The notes under the pieces are model-generated. The model did not search any database. It was not told the DNA's origin and saw only the letters and a list, made by a program, of their open reading frames with translations. Below are positions 44,638 to 53,100 of a stretch of 64,000 bases of DNA, piece after piece. This DNA comes from CAJQQY01 sp045106765 (GTDB lineage Bacteria; Bacteroidota; Bacteroidia; Chitinophagales; Saprospiraceae). The position numbers and the translations under genes were made by a program. The DNA is taken from the NCBI GenBank assembly GCA_045106765.1, contig JBGCFD010000046.1, positions 1 through 64,000 of the forward strand. Direction: 5' to 3'. Numbering within the stretch: the stretch's first letter is position 1; each line of letters starts with the position of its first letter.

Positions 44638-46791
44638 TTAATTCATTTCCAAACCTAATCCTTGAACATTAAGTGGTGCTTCCATTTTCATAGAAGTCAT
44701 ATCTGTTTCGATATTAAGCGTAAAATAGAACGTAGCTCCTTGGCCCACTTCTGATTCAACCCAAATCTCTCCATTATTTTGATTAACAATTTTTTTACAA
44801 ATAGCAAGCCCTACCCCTGTTCCTTCATACTCATCTTTACCATGTAATCTTTTGAAAATCTCAAAGACTCTATCTTTGAATTCCATATCGATTCCAATTC
44901 CATTATCTTTTACAAAGTACACTAAATCATTTCCTTGGAATTTTTCTTTTAATCCAATTTCTACCTGTGGATTTTCCCTATTCGTGTATTTGATACTATT
45001 ACTAATTAAATTTTGGAAGAGTTGATTTAAGTGAGATTTATGCCCTTTTACCTCTGGTAGATTAGCCACCTTGACATCAACATTATGTTCCATTATTTTC
45101 CCTTTCAAGGTTTCGATTACCGTATCGACGACTTCATTTAAAGAAACAGGTTCTTCATAAATCTCCTCATTTTCCAGTTTAGAATACATCAAAACTTCAT
45201 GTAACAAGTCATACATCCTACTCACATTAGTAGTGATAAAATCAATATAGTCATCTGCTTCTGATCCTAATTTCCCTTTAAATCTTCGTTTGAGTAAGGT
45301 GGCAAATGATCCAATATTTCGAAGTGGTTCTTTTAAATCATGAGAAGCAATATAAGCAAAGCGTTGAAGTTCGTCATTCTTGCGCTCCAACTTTTTATTT
45401 TGAATGAGACTCTGCTCATTTTGTTCTTTAAGTAATTGATTGGTTTCAACTTGTTTGAGGTGAGCCTTTTCAAGCTCCATATTTTGTTGTTGGATTTGAT
45501 AATTCTTATCTGTCTGTATTTTATTATGTTCCGTTTGAGTTTTATACTTAGAATGTACCTGCCATAGAATAACCATCAAAGCAAGTAAACCTACAATCAA
45601 AAAATTACGATAAGTACTTTGCAATTCTGCGTCTCTTTTTAAAATATCTTTTTCCTTTTTTGTAATCTCATACTGCATTTTAGTATCAGACATTTTTTGA
45701 AGCGTGGCTTCGTTTCGAAGAGAATCTTTTAAATCGGTGAAATTCCGATAATATTTATTAGCTTCTTCATAATCTCCAATATTTTCTAAACTTCTAGCCA
45801 TTGATTTATAAACATCCACTAAGATTGGTCTCGCACCTAAACTTTGAGCTATATCAAGACTTTCATTTAAATACCTCATTCCTTTTTTTTCTTCCCCCTT
45901 ATTGATATAAATTTCACCAATAGCTTTTGAACTTCCAATTTGTCCCCATCTATCATCATTCTCAATATTGATCTTATGGGATTGATTAAAATAATCCAAG
46001 GCTTTATTTAAATCTCCTCTTGATTGATAATTATCTCCAAGATTAAAAGTAACATAGGCTAATCCAGATTTTCGATTAGATGCAATAGAAAGTTCATAAG
46101 CTTTCAAATTATATTTTAGAGATAAATCTATTTGGGCCATTCTAGAATACGCTGCACCAATGGCACCATAACTAGACAATTCCATTACCTTATTGTTAAT
46201 TTCAACTGATAATTGTAAACATTTCTCATAATACTCAATGGCTTTATGGTAATTTCCTTGAAAGAAATGGATTCCTCCAATTTTGTAATATGAGTAAGTT
46301 ATTCCAGCTTGATCTTGAAGTTCTTCTCTTATTTGTAATGCTTTGAAGTGATATTCAAAAGCCAACTCATTATTCCCAATAACTTGATATGCTTTAGCTA
46401 ATTGATAACTGGCATCTCCAAGTTGTTTACCGCCATCCGAATTAATATTCTTAATTAATTTAGTCAACAACGTAATTGCTTCTTCATATTTATGAGATGC
46501 AATTAAACATTTTCCCATTTGATACTGAATCTTACTTTTGAATTTTATTTCATCATTCCTGTCGGCAATTGAATCTGCAAGAATTAAATATTTATATGCT
46601 TTTGTAGTTTCTTTATGCTTTAAATTTGCTTTCCCTAATTCAAAATAAGCATCTAATTGTTCTTTAATATTTTCACTTTCAATTTTGATCTTCAAAGTAT
46701 TTTCTAAACTATCCAAATTTGAAGCAGATAGAGAAAAACTCATCAACATACTTAAAAGAAAAATTATCTGGTATTTTCGGGACAGTATCAT
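44638..46791 (-). CDS. TPR sensor histidine kinase next to the peptide locus
   Basis: A 717-residue protein: signal peptide, about eight TPR units (45-360), a transmembrane helix (about 396-412), and a long Gln-rich coiled coil (415-475). HisKA has His484 (YIASHDLKEPLRN). The HATPase has QNLISNSIKYTN, DNGIGI and GTGVGLAICKKIV. There is no receiver domain. It starts 48 bp beyond the terminator of the double-glycine peptide gene at 46892, in the same direction. Periplasmic TPRs can bind peptides or proteins, so a role in sensing the neighbouring peptide is possible, but this is only positional inference. Confidence 0.92.
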   Translation of the reverse strand: MILSRKYQIIFLLSMLMSFSLSASNLDSLENTLKIKIESENIKEQLDAYFELGKANLKHKETTKAYKYLILADSIADRNDEIKFKSKIQYQMGKCLIASHKYEEAITLLTKLIKNINSDGGKQLGDASYQLAKAYQVIGNNELAFEYHFKALQIREELQDQAGITYSYYKIGGIHFFQGNYHKAIEYYEKCLQLSVEINNKVMELSSYGAIGAAYSRMAQIDLSLKYNLKAYELSIASNRKSGLAYVTFNLGDNYQSRGDLNKALDYFNQSHKINIENDDRWGQIGSSKAIGEIYINKGEEKKGMRYLNESLDIAQSLGARPILVDVYKSMARSLENIGDYEEANKYYRNFTDLKDSLRNEATLQKMSDTKMQYEITKKEKDILKRDAELQSTYRNFLIVGLLALMVILWQVHSKYKTQTEHNKIQTDKNYQIQQQNMELEKAHLKQVETNQLLKEQNEQSLIQNKKLERKNDELQRFAYIASHDLKEPLRNIGSFATLLKRRFKGKLGSEADDYIDFITTNVSRMYDLLHEVLMYSKLENEEIYEEPVSLNEVVDTVIETLKGKIMEHNVDVKVANLPEVKGHKSHLNQLFQNLISNSIKYTNRENPQVEIGLKEKFQGNDLVYFVKDNGIGIDMEFKDRVFEIFKRLHGKDEYEGTGVGLAICKKIVNQNNGEIWVESEVGQGATFYFTLNIETDMTSMKMEAPLNVQGLGLEMN

Positions 46792-46839
46792 ATGTTATTT
46801 TAATTCGGTATATAAAATTATTAAACTGTATTACAAAGA

Positions 46840-46869
46840 AAATGCCATCTTACAAGTAAGATGGCATTT
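46840..46869 (-). terminator. Terminator of peptide gene 2
   Basis: Perfect 13-base arms (46840-46852 and 46857-46869) with a CAAG loop. Its counterpart in the other duplicated unit is 47479-47515. Confidence 0.82.
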
Positions 46870-46891
46870 AGTTTTTGATGAAGTTTTTAAA

Positions 46892-47062
46892 TTATCCATC
46901 AGTTCCTTGGTTCGGAGGATAACCTCCGCCTCCGCCTTGGTTACTACCAGTATCGGAATCATCTCCTCCGTTACCTTTTTTACCTCCTTTGAGGTTTTTC
47001 ATGTCTCGAACATCGAGGACCTGCATAGTCCGACGTTCCATGATTGATTTTAAGCTAGTCAT
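46892..47062 (-). CDS. Double-glycine leader peptide 2
   Basis: A 56-residue peptide. The start at 47062 is conserved with the paralogue at 47649. The leader runs MTSLKSIMERRTMQVLDV then RDMKNLKGG. Relative to the GG site, Leu at -12, Asp at -8, Met at -7, Leu at -4 and Gly-Gly at -2/-1 fit the known double-glycine leader pattern cut by C39-type (PCAT) peptidases. The 29-residue core (28-56) begins KKGNGGDDSDTG, has a Gly5 run, and ends PPNQGTDG. It has no Cys, which argues against lanthipeptide or disulfide chemistry. Likely an exported toxin or signal (inference). No transporter is in the window. Confidence 0.8.
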   Translation of the reverse strand: MTSLKSIMERRTMQVLDVRDMKNLKGGKKGNGGDDSDTGSNQGGGGGYPPNQGTDG

Positions 47063-47102
47063 CTTGAAAAATTTTTCATGGTTAACAATAGATTAATAAA
47101 GA

Positions 47103-47123
47103 TCATTTGGAATATCCAAATGA
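47103..47123 (-). promoter_or_regulatory. Conserved hairpin in the 5' region of peptide gene 2
   Basis: The eight-base stem TCATTTGG/CCAAATGA (47103-47110 and 47116-47123) has an AATAT loop. The same stem with a different loop occurs at 47691-47711 upstream of the paralogue. A 14-base perfect palindrome (47065-47078) lies between it and the start codon. Confidence 0.6.
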
Positions 47124-47278
47124 ATTATCTTAAATCGGGGGAAAAATTTTCAATAAATTATTTTTGAGGGAAAATTAATATGGGGAGAAAAATAGAGTGG
47201 GAGATGTTTTTAAAGTTGCTAAAAATATGCCAAATTTTGTTTTTTGGTTAAACCTTAGGTTTTTAGGAGGAATTATTT

Positions 47279-47467
47279 TTAATAAATGTCAAATAAATTA
47301 GCCATACTCATTGGTCATGCAACATTATTTCTTTCTACAAAATCTACTCCAACTATTCTGGTTTTTACTGAATCTAAAAAAATATAGTTAAGTTCCTTAA
47401 AGTTTAATTCTCTGGATGTTGGATTAAAAAGTTGCAATTTAAAGCAAAGTACTAAATCCAATTTCAT
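47279..47467 (-). pseudogene. bshB1 3'-end remnant
   Basis: A duplicated copy of the last 60-70 codons of bshB1 in the same orientation. The reading frame still gives KLDLVLCFK and FLDSVK...IVGVDF, but an Arg codon of the NVARPMG segment has become TGA (plus-strand 47315-47317), and internal sequence has shortened. There is no start, metal-binding or catalytic region, so it cannot be functional. It marks the breakpoint of the tandem duplication. Confidence 0.88.
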
Positions 47468-47478
47468 AAAAAATGCAA

Positions 47479-47515
47479 AAAAAAATGCCACCTTAAAATA
47501 AGGTGGCATTTTTTT
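47479..47515 (-). terminator. Terminator of peptide gene 1
   Basis: A stem of at least 15 bases (47481-47495 with 47499-47513) with A and T runs, immediately downstream of the stop at 47521. Confidence 0.88.
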
Positions 47516-47520
47516 AGACA

Positions 47521-47649
47521 TTAGTCATCTTCTGTTGGTGGTGGAGGAAGGCCTCCGCCATTACTATTACCTCCTTTGAGGTTTTTCATATCTCGAATGT
47601 CAAGGACCTGCATAGTCCGACGTTCCATAATTGATTTTAATCTAGTCAT
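47521..47649 (-). CDS. Double-glycine leader peptide 1
   Basis: A 42-residue peptide. The leader is MTRLKSIMERRTMQVLDI then RDMKNLKGG, differing from the paralogue at only two of 27 positions (Ser3/Arg3 and Val18/Ile18). The predicted 15-residue core is NSNGGGLPPPPTEDD: acidic, Gly- and Pro-rich, without Cys, and unrelated in sequence to the other core. The TCATTTGG/CCAAATGA hairpin and a 14-base palindrome (47653-47666) lie just upstream. Conserved leader with variable core is typical of exported peptide families processed at a double glycine. The processing transporter must be elsewhere. Confidence 0.8.
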   Translation of the reverse strand: MTRLKSIMERRTMQVLDIRDMKNLKGGNSNGGGLPPPPTEDD

Positions 47650-47690
47650 TTTTGAAAAATTTTTCATGGTTAATAATTGATTAATAAAGG

Positions 47691-47711
47691 TCATTTGGCA
47701 TAACCAAATGA
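47691..47711 (-). promoter_or_regulatory. Conserved hairpin in the 5' region of peptide gene 1
   Basis: Stem TCATTTGG (47691-47698) with CCAAATGA (47704-47711) and loop CATAA. The stem is identical to that upstream of peptide gene 2, but the loop differs, suggesting the structure is selected. Confidence 0.6.
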
Positions 47712-47865
47712 GATATCTTAAATCGGGGGAAAAATTTTCAATAAATATTATGGGGGAAAACTAATATGGGAAGAAAACATAATGGGGAATGTTTCTAGGA
47801 TTGCTAAAAATATGCCAATCTTTATTTTCTTGACTAAACTATTAAGTTCTTAGGAGGGATTATTT

Positions 47866-48582
47866 TTAATAAATGTCAAATAAATTGGCAATGCCCATTG
47901 GTCGTGCAACATTAAATCCTTCTGCAAAATCTACACCAATTATTCTTCCGTAGACACTACTTTTGGCTTTTACTGAATCTAAAAAACCTTTATTAGATAT
48001 AGGAGAATCTAATTCCTTGGATTTCGGATTAAAAAATTGGGATTTAAAACAAAGTACTAAATCCAACTTTTTGTCCATATATGGTGATATATCTACCACA
48101 AAATCAGGATGAAGTGTATGATCTTGGATATAATGATAAACTGCCTTTGGTCTCCATCGCTCTTGTAATTTCTTTTTATCATAAGTTTTAACTTTGGCAA
48201 GTCCTGCAATAAAGCAAGCATCTGAAGTCAATTTTGCAGCACGTGCATGATCAGGGTGTCGATCAGATAAAGCATTGGCCAAAACTATATCAGGTTGATA
48301 TTTTCGAATAACCTGAGCTATTTTTTTTAGGTTTACTTCTGTATGTTGAAAAAAACCATCTTTCATTTTAACATTCTCACGAACTGAAGCACCCATCATT
48401 TTTCTAGCAGCTTCCGCCTCTTTGACTCTCAATGGACCAGAACCACGTGTGCCTAATTCTCCTCTAGTCAAATCTAAGATTCCAACTTTTTTACCCATTT
48501 CAATATGCTTGAGTAAAGTTCCTGCACAACCTAATTCTACATCATCAGGATGGACACCAATTGCTAGAATATCTAATTTCAT
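47866..48582 (-). CDS. bshB1: Bacillithiol biosynthesis deacetylase BshB1
   Basis: A 238-residue PIG-L/LmbE-type deacetylase. The zinc-binding motif GVHPDDVE (His11, Asp14) opens the protein; DRHPDHARA supplies the third ligand region. TRGELGTRGSG, the RWRPKAVYHYIQDH region and NVARPMGIANLFDIY at the end are typical of BshB1. It removes the acetyl group from GlcNAc-malate in the synthesis of bacillithiol, the main low-molecular-weight thiol of many Bacteroidota. Its last third was partly duplicated downstream. Confidence 0.95.
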   Translation of the reverse strand: MKLDILAIGVHPDDVELGCAGTLLKHIEMGKKVGILDLTRGELGTRGSGPLRVKEAEAARKMMGASVRENVKMKDGFFQHTEVNLKKIAQVIRKYQPDIVLANALSDRHPDHARAAKLTSDACFIAGLAKVKTYDKKKLQERWRPKAVYHYIQDHTLHPDFVVDISPYMDKKLDLVLCFKSQFFNPKSKELDSPISNKGFLDSVKAKSSVYGRIIGVDFAEGFNVARPMGIANLFDIY

Positions 48583-48604
48583 AATGAAAGTTTTATATTT
48601 TGAA

Positions 48605-48612
48605 CAAATCTA
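48605..48612 (-). promoter_or_regulatory. -7-like box for bshB1
   Basis: Read on the minus strand this is TAGATTTG, a match to TAnnTTTG, 23 bases before the start codon. No clear TTG lies at the -33 position, so the call is weak. Confidence 0.35.
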
Positions 48613-48654
48613 CACTTTTCTTTTTTTCTACGAAAAAAGATTAATTGGTGGAAT

Positions 48655-48697
48655 AAAAAAAAGCTACTAATTATATCTTCATTAGTAGCTCTTTTTT
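48655..48697 (-). terminator. Terminator of the glutathione-peroxidase-family gene
   Basis: Perfect ten-base arms (48662-48671 with 48681-48690) plus A and T runs. Confidence 0.88.
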
Positions 48698-48707
48698 CCT
48701 CATAAAA

Positions 48708-49205
48708 TTAATCTTCTAATATTTTCTTTATTGATCTTTTTATTTTATTAGAAGTAGGATTGGTGATCGAATAATAATAATCCACTACCTTCCCTTCTTT
48801 ATCTACTAAGTATTTATGAAAATTCCATTTGGGTTTAGATGATACTTTTCCATTTAATTTTTTATCAGAAAGAAATTTATATAATGGACTCGCATCTTTT
48901 CCTTTGACCACCGTTTTTTCAAAAATCGGATATTGTGCATTATACTTTGTCATGCAAAATTGCTGAATCGCCTCTCCATCTAAAGGTTCCTGTCCTGCAA
49001 AATCATTGGATGGAAATGCCAAAACCTCAAAACCGTCTTTCTTAAATTCTTCATACAGTTTTTCCATATCATCTAATTGTGGGGTAAACCCACATTGAGA
49101 AGCCGTATTGACAATCAGCAATGCCTTACCTTTATAATCACCTAATGACACTTCTTTACCCGAAGCATCTTTTACTGTAAACTGATGAATGCTATTCTTA
49201 TCCAT
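48708..49205 (-). CDS. Glutathione-peroxidase-family thiol peroxidase
   Basis: A 165-residue protein. The active-site motif NTASQCGFTPQ has the peroxidatic Cys38; FPSNDFAGQEP supplies the Gln, and KWNFHKYLVDKEG supplies the Trp and Asn of the catalytic tetrad. It is a Cys form, not a selenoprotein. In bacteria without glutathione it is usually reduced by thioredoxin. The neighbouring bshB1 gene suggests a shared redox context, though a terminator separates the two. Confidence 0.93.
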   Translation of the reverse strand: MDKNSIHQFTVKDASGKEVSLGDYKGKALLIVNTASQCGFTPQLDDMEKLYEEFKKDGFEVLAFPSNDFAGQEPLDGEAIQQFCMTKYNAQYPIFEKTVVKGKDASPLYKFLSDKKLNGKVSSKPKWNFHKYLVDKEGKVVDYYYSITNPTSNKIKRSIKKILED

Positions 49206-49400
49206 TTCTTTTTTGTTTGACTTATTATCTAATTAAAAATTGGAAGTTAACTCAAACTTCCAAAAGGGTAACCTCATAAGCTTGCTTTTGTTTACACTTA
49301 TTGCTAATGTTTTTTTTGAAAAATAAACTACGGCATATTTATTGATTCTTCAAAAGTTGTTTTAAACTATTCTATCAAAATTAGACTTTAACAATACAGC

Positions 49401-49835
49401 ATGAATTTATTACAAAAATTCGTTTTTTCTAGTTTTATCATTTTGGGGATGACCTTTAGCAATCATTCTTTTGCTCAAGTTCGGACAATTTCCAAAAGTG
49501 AAATTACGACTCCCAAAGTAGAATTTACACCTAAGGATATTGAAAAAATAAAAACGCTTTTGGAGCACCATTTCAAAACTCGAATTAGCGATACTGAAAT
49601 GGCAATGTATGGAAAAGCATCTGATGAAAATTTAGAGTTATATAAATTATTAGATAAAACCAGAAAGGATGATCCTTTTTTCAGTCAACCACATATCTCC
49701 TTTATAATAGATTCTATGGAGGAACGATTAGGAAAGAGAAAGCCTACAGCAAAATCGAAACTCGAAACACCTTCAAAAAATAGGAGAAATCCAAAAGTTT
49801 CGAAGTTACCAAAAAATAAAAGCGATAAATATTAA
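49401..49835 (+). CDS. Exported hypothetical protein with basic tail
   Basis: A 144-residue protein with a signal peptide (about 1-25, ending SNHSFAQ). The middle is helical and charged (FTPKDIEKIKTLLEHHFKTRISD). The last 35 residues are Lys/Arg-rich and Pro-containing (RKPTAKSKLETPSKNRRNP...), probably disordered. No family recognised. It is followed by a strong terminator. Confidence 0.7.
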   Translation: MNLLQKFVFSSFIILGMTFSNHSFAQVRTISKSEITTPKVEFTPKDIEKIKTLLEHHFKTRISDTEMAMYGKASDENLELYKLLDKTRKDDPFFSQPHISFIIDSMEERLGKRKPTAKSKLETPSKNRRNPKVSKLPKNKSDKY

Positions 49836-49851
49836 TCACTTTTTTTAAAAG

Positions 49852-49897
49852 AAAAAAACCTCTACTGAATGTAATCTTTTCAGTAGAGGTTTTTTTA
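49852..49897 (+). terminator. Intrinsic terminator
   Basis: Perfect 17-base arms (49852-49868 with 49880-49896), T7 tail. Confidence 0.93.
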
Positions 49898-50070
49898 TGT
49901 AAATAATCAATGTATCATCTTCCAACCAATATCTTCTTTTTTCGTAAAAAAGTTTCTTATTTGTTTTAAAATCAATTCCTTTATCTTTCAAGAAAATTGG
50001 AAGAATTAATATCTTTAGATATTTAAAACACATCTTATCTTAAGATCTTCACTATCAACTATTTACAAAT

Positions 50071-50097
50071 ATTGTTCATCTTTATTTAATGAACAAT
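50071..50097. promoter_or_regulatory. Inverted repeat upstream of the FG-GAP lipoprotein gene
   Basis: ATTGTTCAT (50071-50079) and ATGAACAAT (50089-50097) are perfect arms spaced nine bases apart, ending 14 bases before the start codon. A candidate operator or 5' hairpin. Confidence 0.4.
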
Positions 50098-50111
50098 CGA
50101 ATCTTTCTTTT

Positions 50112-53100
50112 ATGAAAAATTTTAAACTCCTAGCGATAATACAGTTTTGTTTTATAATCTCCTTTTCTTTTCTAATGTCCTGTGGAGGTGATACAAAACC
50201 TGCAACTACACCTTCATCGACTGTAAAAAATACACCAACTCAACAATTGAAAAAGAGATTTGAATTAATTGCTCCACAAGCAAGTGGCGTTACTTTTTCC
50301 AATGCTATCAAGGAAGATTATAATCATAATATTCTCACTTTTGAATATTTATATAATGGTGGTGGAGTGGCCGTTGGGGATCTAAATAATGATGGATTAC
50401 CTGATATTTATTTTTCAGGAACTATCGTTTCTAACAAATTATATCTGAATAAAGGTGATATGAAATTTGAAGATATTACTACCCCAGCAGGTGTTGCTGC
50501 TACAGATGGTTTTAAAACTGGAGTGACGATGGCAGATGTTAATAATGATGGTTGGCTAGATATTTTCGTCTGTCGAACGAGTAAATCTGATGATGGGAAA
50601 AAAGATAATTTACTTTTTATCAATAATAAAAATTTGACTTTTACGGAAAGTGCAAAGCAGTTTGGATTAAATGATAATAGTAATACAAATCACGCTAATT
50701 TTTTCGATTATGATAATGATGGTGATTTGGATTTATATCTATTAAATCACAGGTTGAATTTTAAAGATGCAGTCAAAATGGATTTGCAATCCAATCCTGA
50801 TGGTTCCACTACGCGAAGAAAAGAACCAAAAACAACATTCGAGTCAGACCGACTTTACAAAAATAATAATGGAAAATTCACCAATGTAACCAAAGCTGCT
50901 GGCATTGAAAATTCATCTTTTGGATTGAGTGCAACTGTGGCAGATTTGAATCAAGATGGCTATATGGATATTTATGTGGCTAACGATTATATCGAACCTG
51001 ATTATGTTTATATCAATAATCGAAATGGAACTTTTACTGATAAATATGACTCCTTCATTCGTCATTCTAGCCAAAATTCGATGGGCTGTGATATCGCTGA
51101 TTTTAATAATGATGGACTCTTGGATATTATGGTAATGGATATGATTGCTGAAGATCCGATTCGATATAAACAGTTGATGAATGTGATGCGAAAAGATCGA
51201 TATAATGCATTGGTGCAATATGAATATGGTCATCAGGCTGGTAGAAATGTTTTGCAAGTCAACAATGGAAATAACACTTTTAGTGAAACAGGGCAGCTTT
51301 CCGGTGTGTCGAATACCGACTGGAGTTGGGGAGCATTATTTGCTGATTTTGATAATGATGGATGGAAAGATATTTATATCGGCAATGGTTATAAAAGAGA
51401 TGTAACAGACTTGGATTATATGAATTACACCCGTGACTCTATTGTGAAATCGGGGGGAATTACTAACCGTAGATTTCCAGATGTCAACACTTATCTCAAT
51501 ATGATTCCTAATAAAAAATTGATCAATTATGCTTACAAAAACAATCGGGATTTAACTTTTACCAACGCGACGCAAGATTGGGGAATTACGCAAGCTTCTT
51601 TTTCTAATGGAACAGCTTATGCAGATCTAGATGCAGATGGTGATTTGGACTTGATCGTTAACAATATTGATGATCCAGCTTTCATTTACAAAAACCTTAC
51701 AACTAACTCTAACTACCTGCAAATCAACCTTTTAGGTAGTAATAAAAACACTCAAGCGATTGGAACTAAAGTCAAAATCCATACAGGAAAAGAAATTCAA
51801 TTTTTGGAAAAAACTACCAACCGGGGCTTCTTTTCTGGAAGTGAACCTCTGCTACATTTTGGATTAGGAAATCATTCAACTATTGACAAAATTGAAGTCA
51901 CTTGGATGGATGGAAAAACCCATGTCATTGAAAACATTCCTGCTAATCAACGGCTTACTTTAAAACATGTTGAAGCAAATCAAAAACCTATTTCTAAAAC
52001 GAAACCTACTCCAATTTTTGCAGAAAAAAGTAGTACTCATAACATTACTTTTACGCACAAAGAAAATGTCTTTGACGACTTCAATCGAGAACGATTGCTT
52101 CCTCATAAATTATCCAACTTAGGACCTCATATTTCTAAAGGTGATGTGAATGGAGATGGTTTGGAAGACTTTTTTATTGGTGGTGCTTCGAATAGTTCGG
52201 GAGCACTTTTTGTGCAAAATAAAAATGGAAATTTTCAAAACCAATCAAACACAACGTGGGAAGCAGACAAAATTCATGAGGATATGGAAAGTGTTTTCTT
52301 TGATGCAGAAGGTGATGGTGATTTGGATTTGTATGTCGTGAGTGGTGGCAATGCAAGTAGTGCAAATTCTACTAATTACCAAGATCGATTATATCTAAAT
52401 GATGGTGCAGGAAATTTCTCAAAAGGTACACTTCCAAAATCTAATTCAAGTTCTGCCTGTGTTGCCACTTTCGATTATGATGCAGATGGTGACCTTGATA
52501 TTTTTGTTGGAGGACGAACTGTTCCAGGTAAATATCCGACTCCTCCTCAAAGTTTAATTTTGAGAAACGACCAAGGCACCTTTTCTAATGTAACTAAATC
52601 TGTCGCACCTGATTTTGAAAAAATAGGAATGGTAACTGATTTAAAAATGGCAGATTTAGATCAAGATGGAAAAGAGGAAATGATTGTTTTAGGGGAATGG
52701 ATGCCGATTTCAATTTTTAGTTTTGATGGAAAAAAATTCAATAATGTTACTTCGAAATTTGGCTTGCAAAATACTACTGGTTGGTGGAATTGTTTCGCAT
52801 TAGAAGACTTTGATAAAGATGGTGACATGGATATTATCGCTGGTAATTTAGGAGAAAATTCTCGAATCAAAGCTTCTGATAATCAGCCAGTTAAAATTTA
52901 TGCAAATGATTTTGATGGCAACGGAAGTTTAGATGCAGTTATGACTTTTGGTTATCAAGGAAAACAATATCCTTATGCTGGTAGAGATCATTTGATATTG
53001 CAATTGCCAGGCATCAAACGAAATTTCAATCGATATAATCAATATGCTAAATCTGACATCACCTCTATTTTCCCAAAAGAAAAATTAGCGAATGCTCAAG

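Larger units (their letters stand above)
46840..47467. repeat. Duplicated unit B (terminator, peptide gene 2, leader region, bshB1 3' remnant)
   Basis: A direct tandem copy, about 0.63 kb, of the segment at 47479 to about 48078. The order of elements is the same in both. Similarity is high in the peptide leader and the 5' region and lower in the peptide core and the bshB1 part. Confidence 0.85.
47479..48078. repeat. Duplicated unit A (terminator, peptide gene 1, leader region, bshB1 3' end)
   Basis: The probable ancestral unit, because it is joined to the intact bshB1 gene. It is matched element by element by unit B at 46840-47467. Confidence 0.85.

Noticed and set aside
47315..47521. A 68-codon minus-strand gene between the two peptide genes
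   Set aside because: It is a bshB1 remnant. Its ending is a nonsense codon relative to the intact gene, and the frame upstream is terminator sequence, so it is not an independent gene.
46892..47649. Lanthipeptide or two-Cys bacteriocin reading of the two peptides
   Set aside because: Neither peptide has a Cys, and no modification enzyme is nearby, so these known classes do not apply.
49845..50033. Minus-strand frame of 62 codons
   Set aside because: It runs through a strong terminator hairpin and has no conserved motif.
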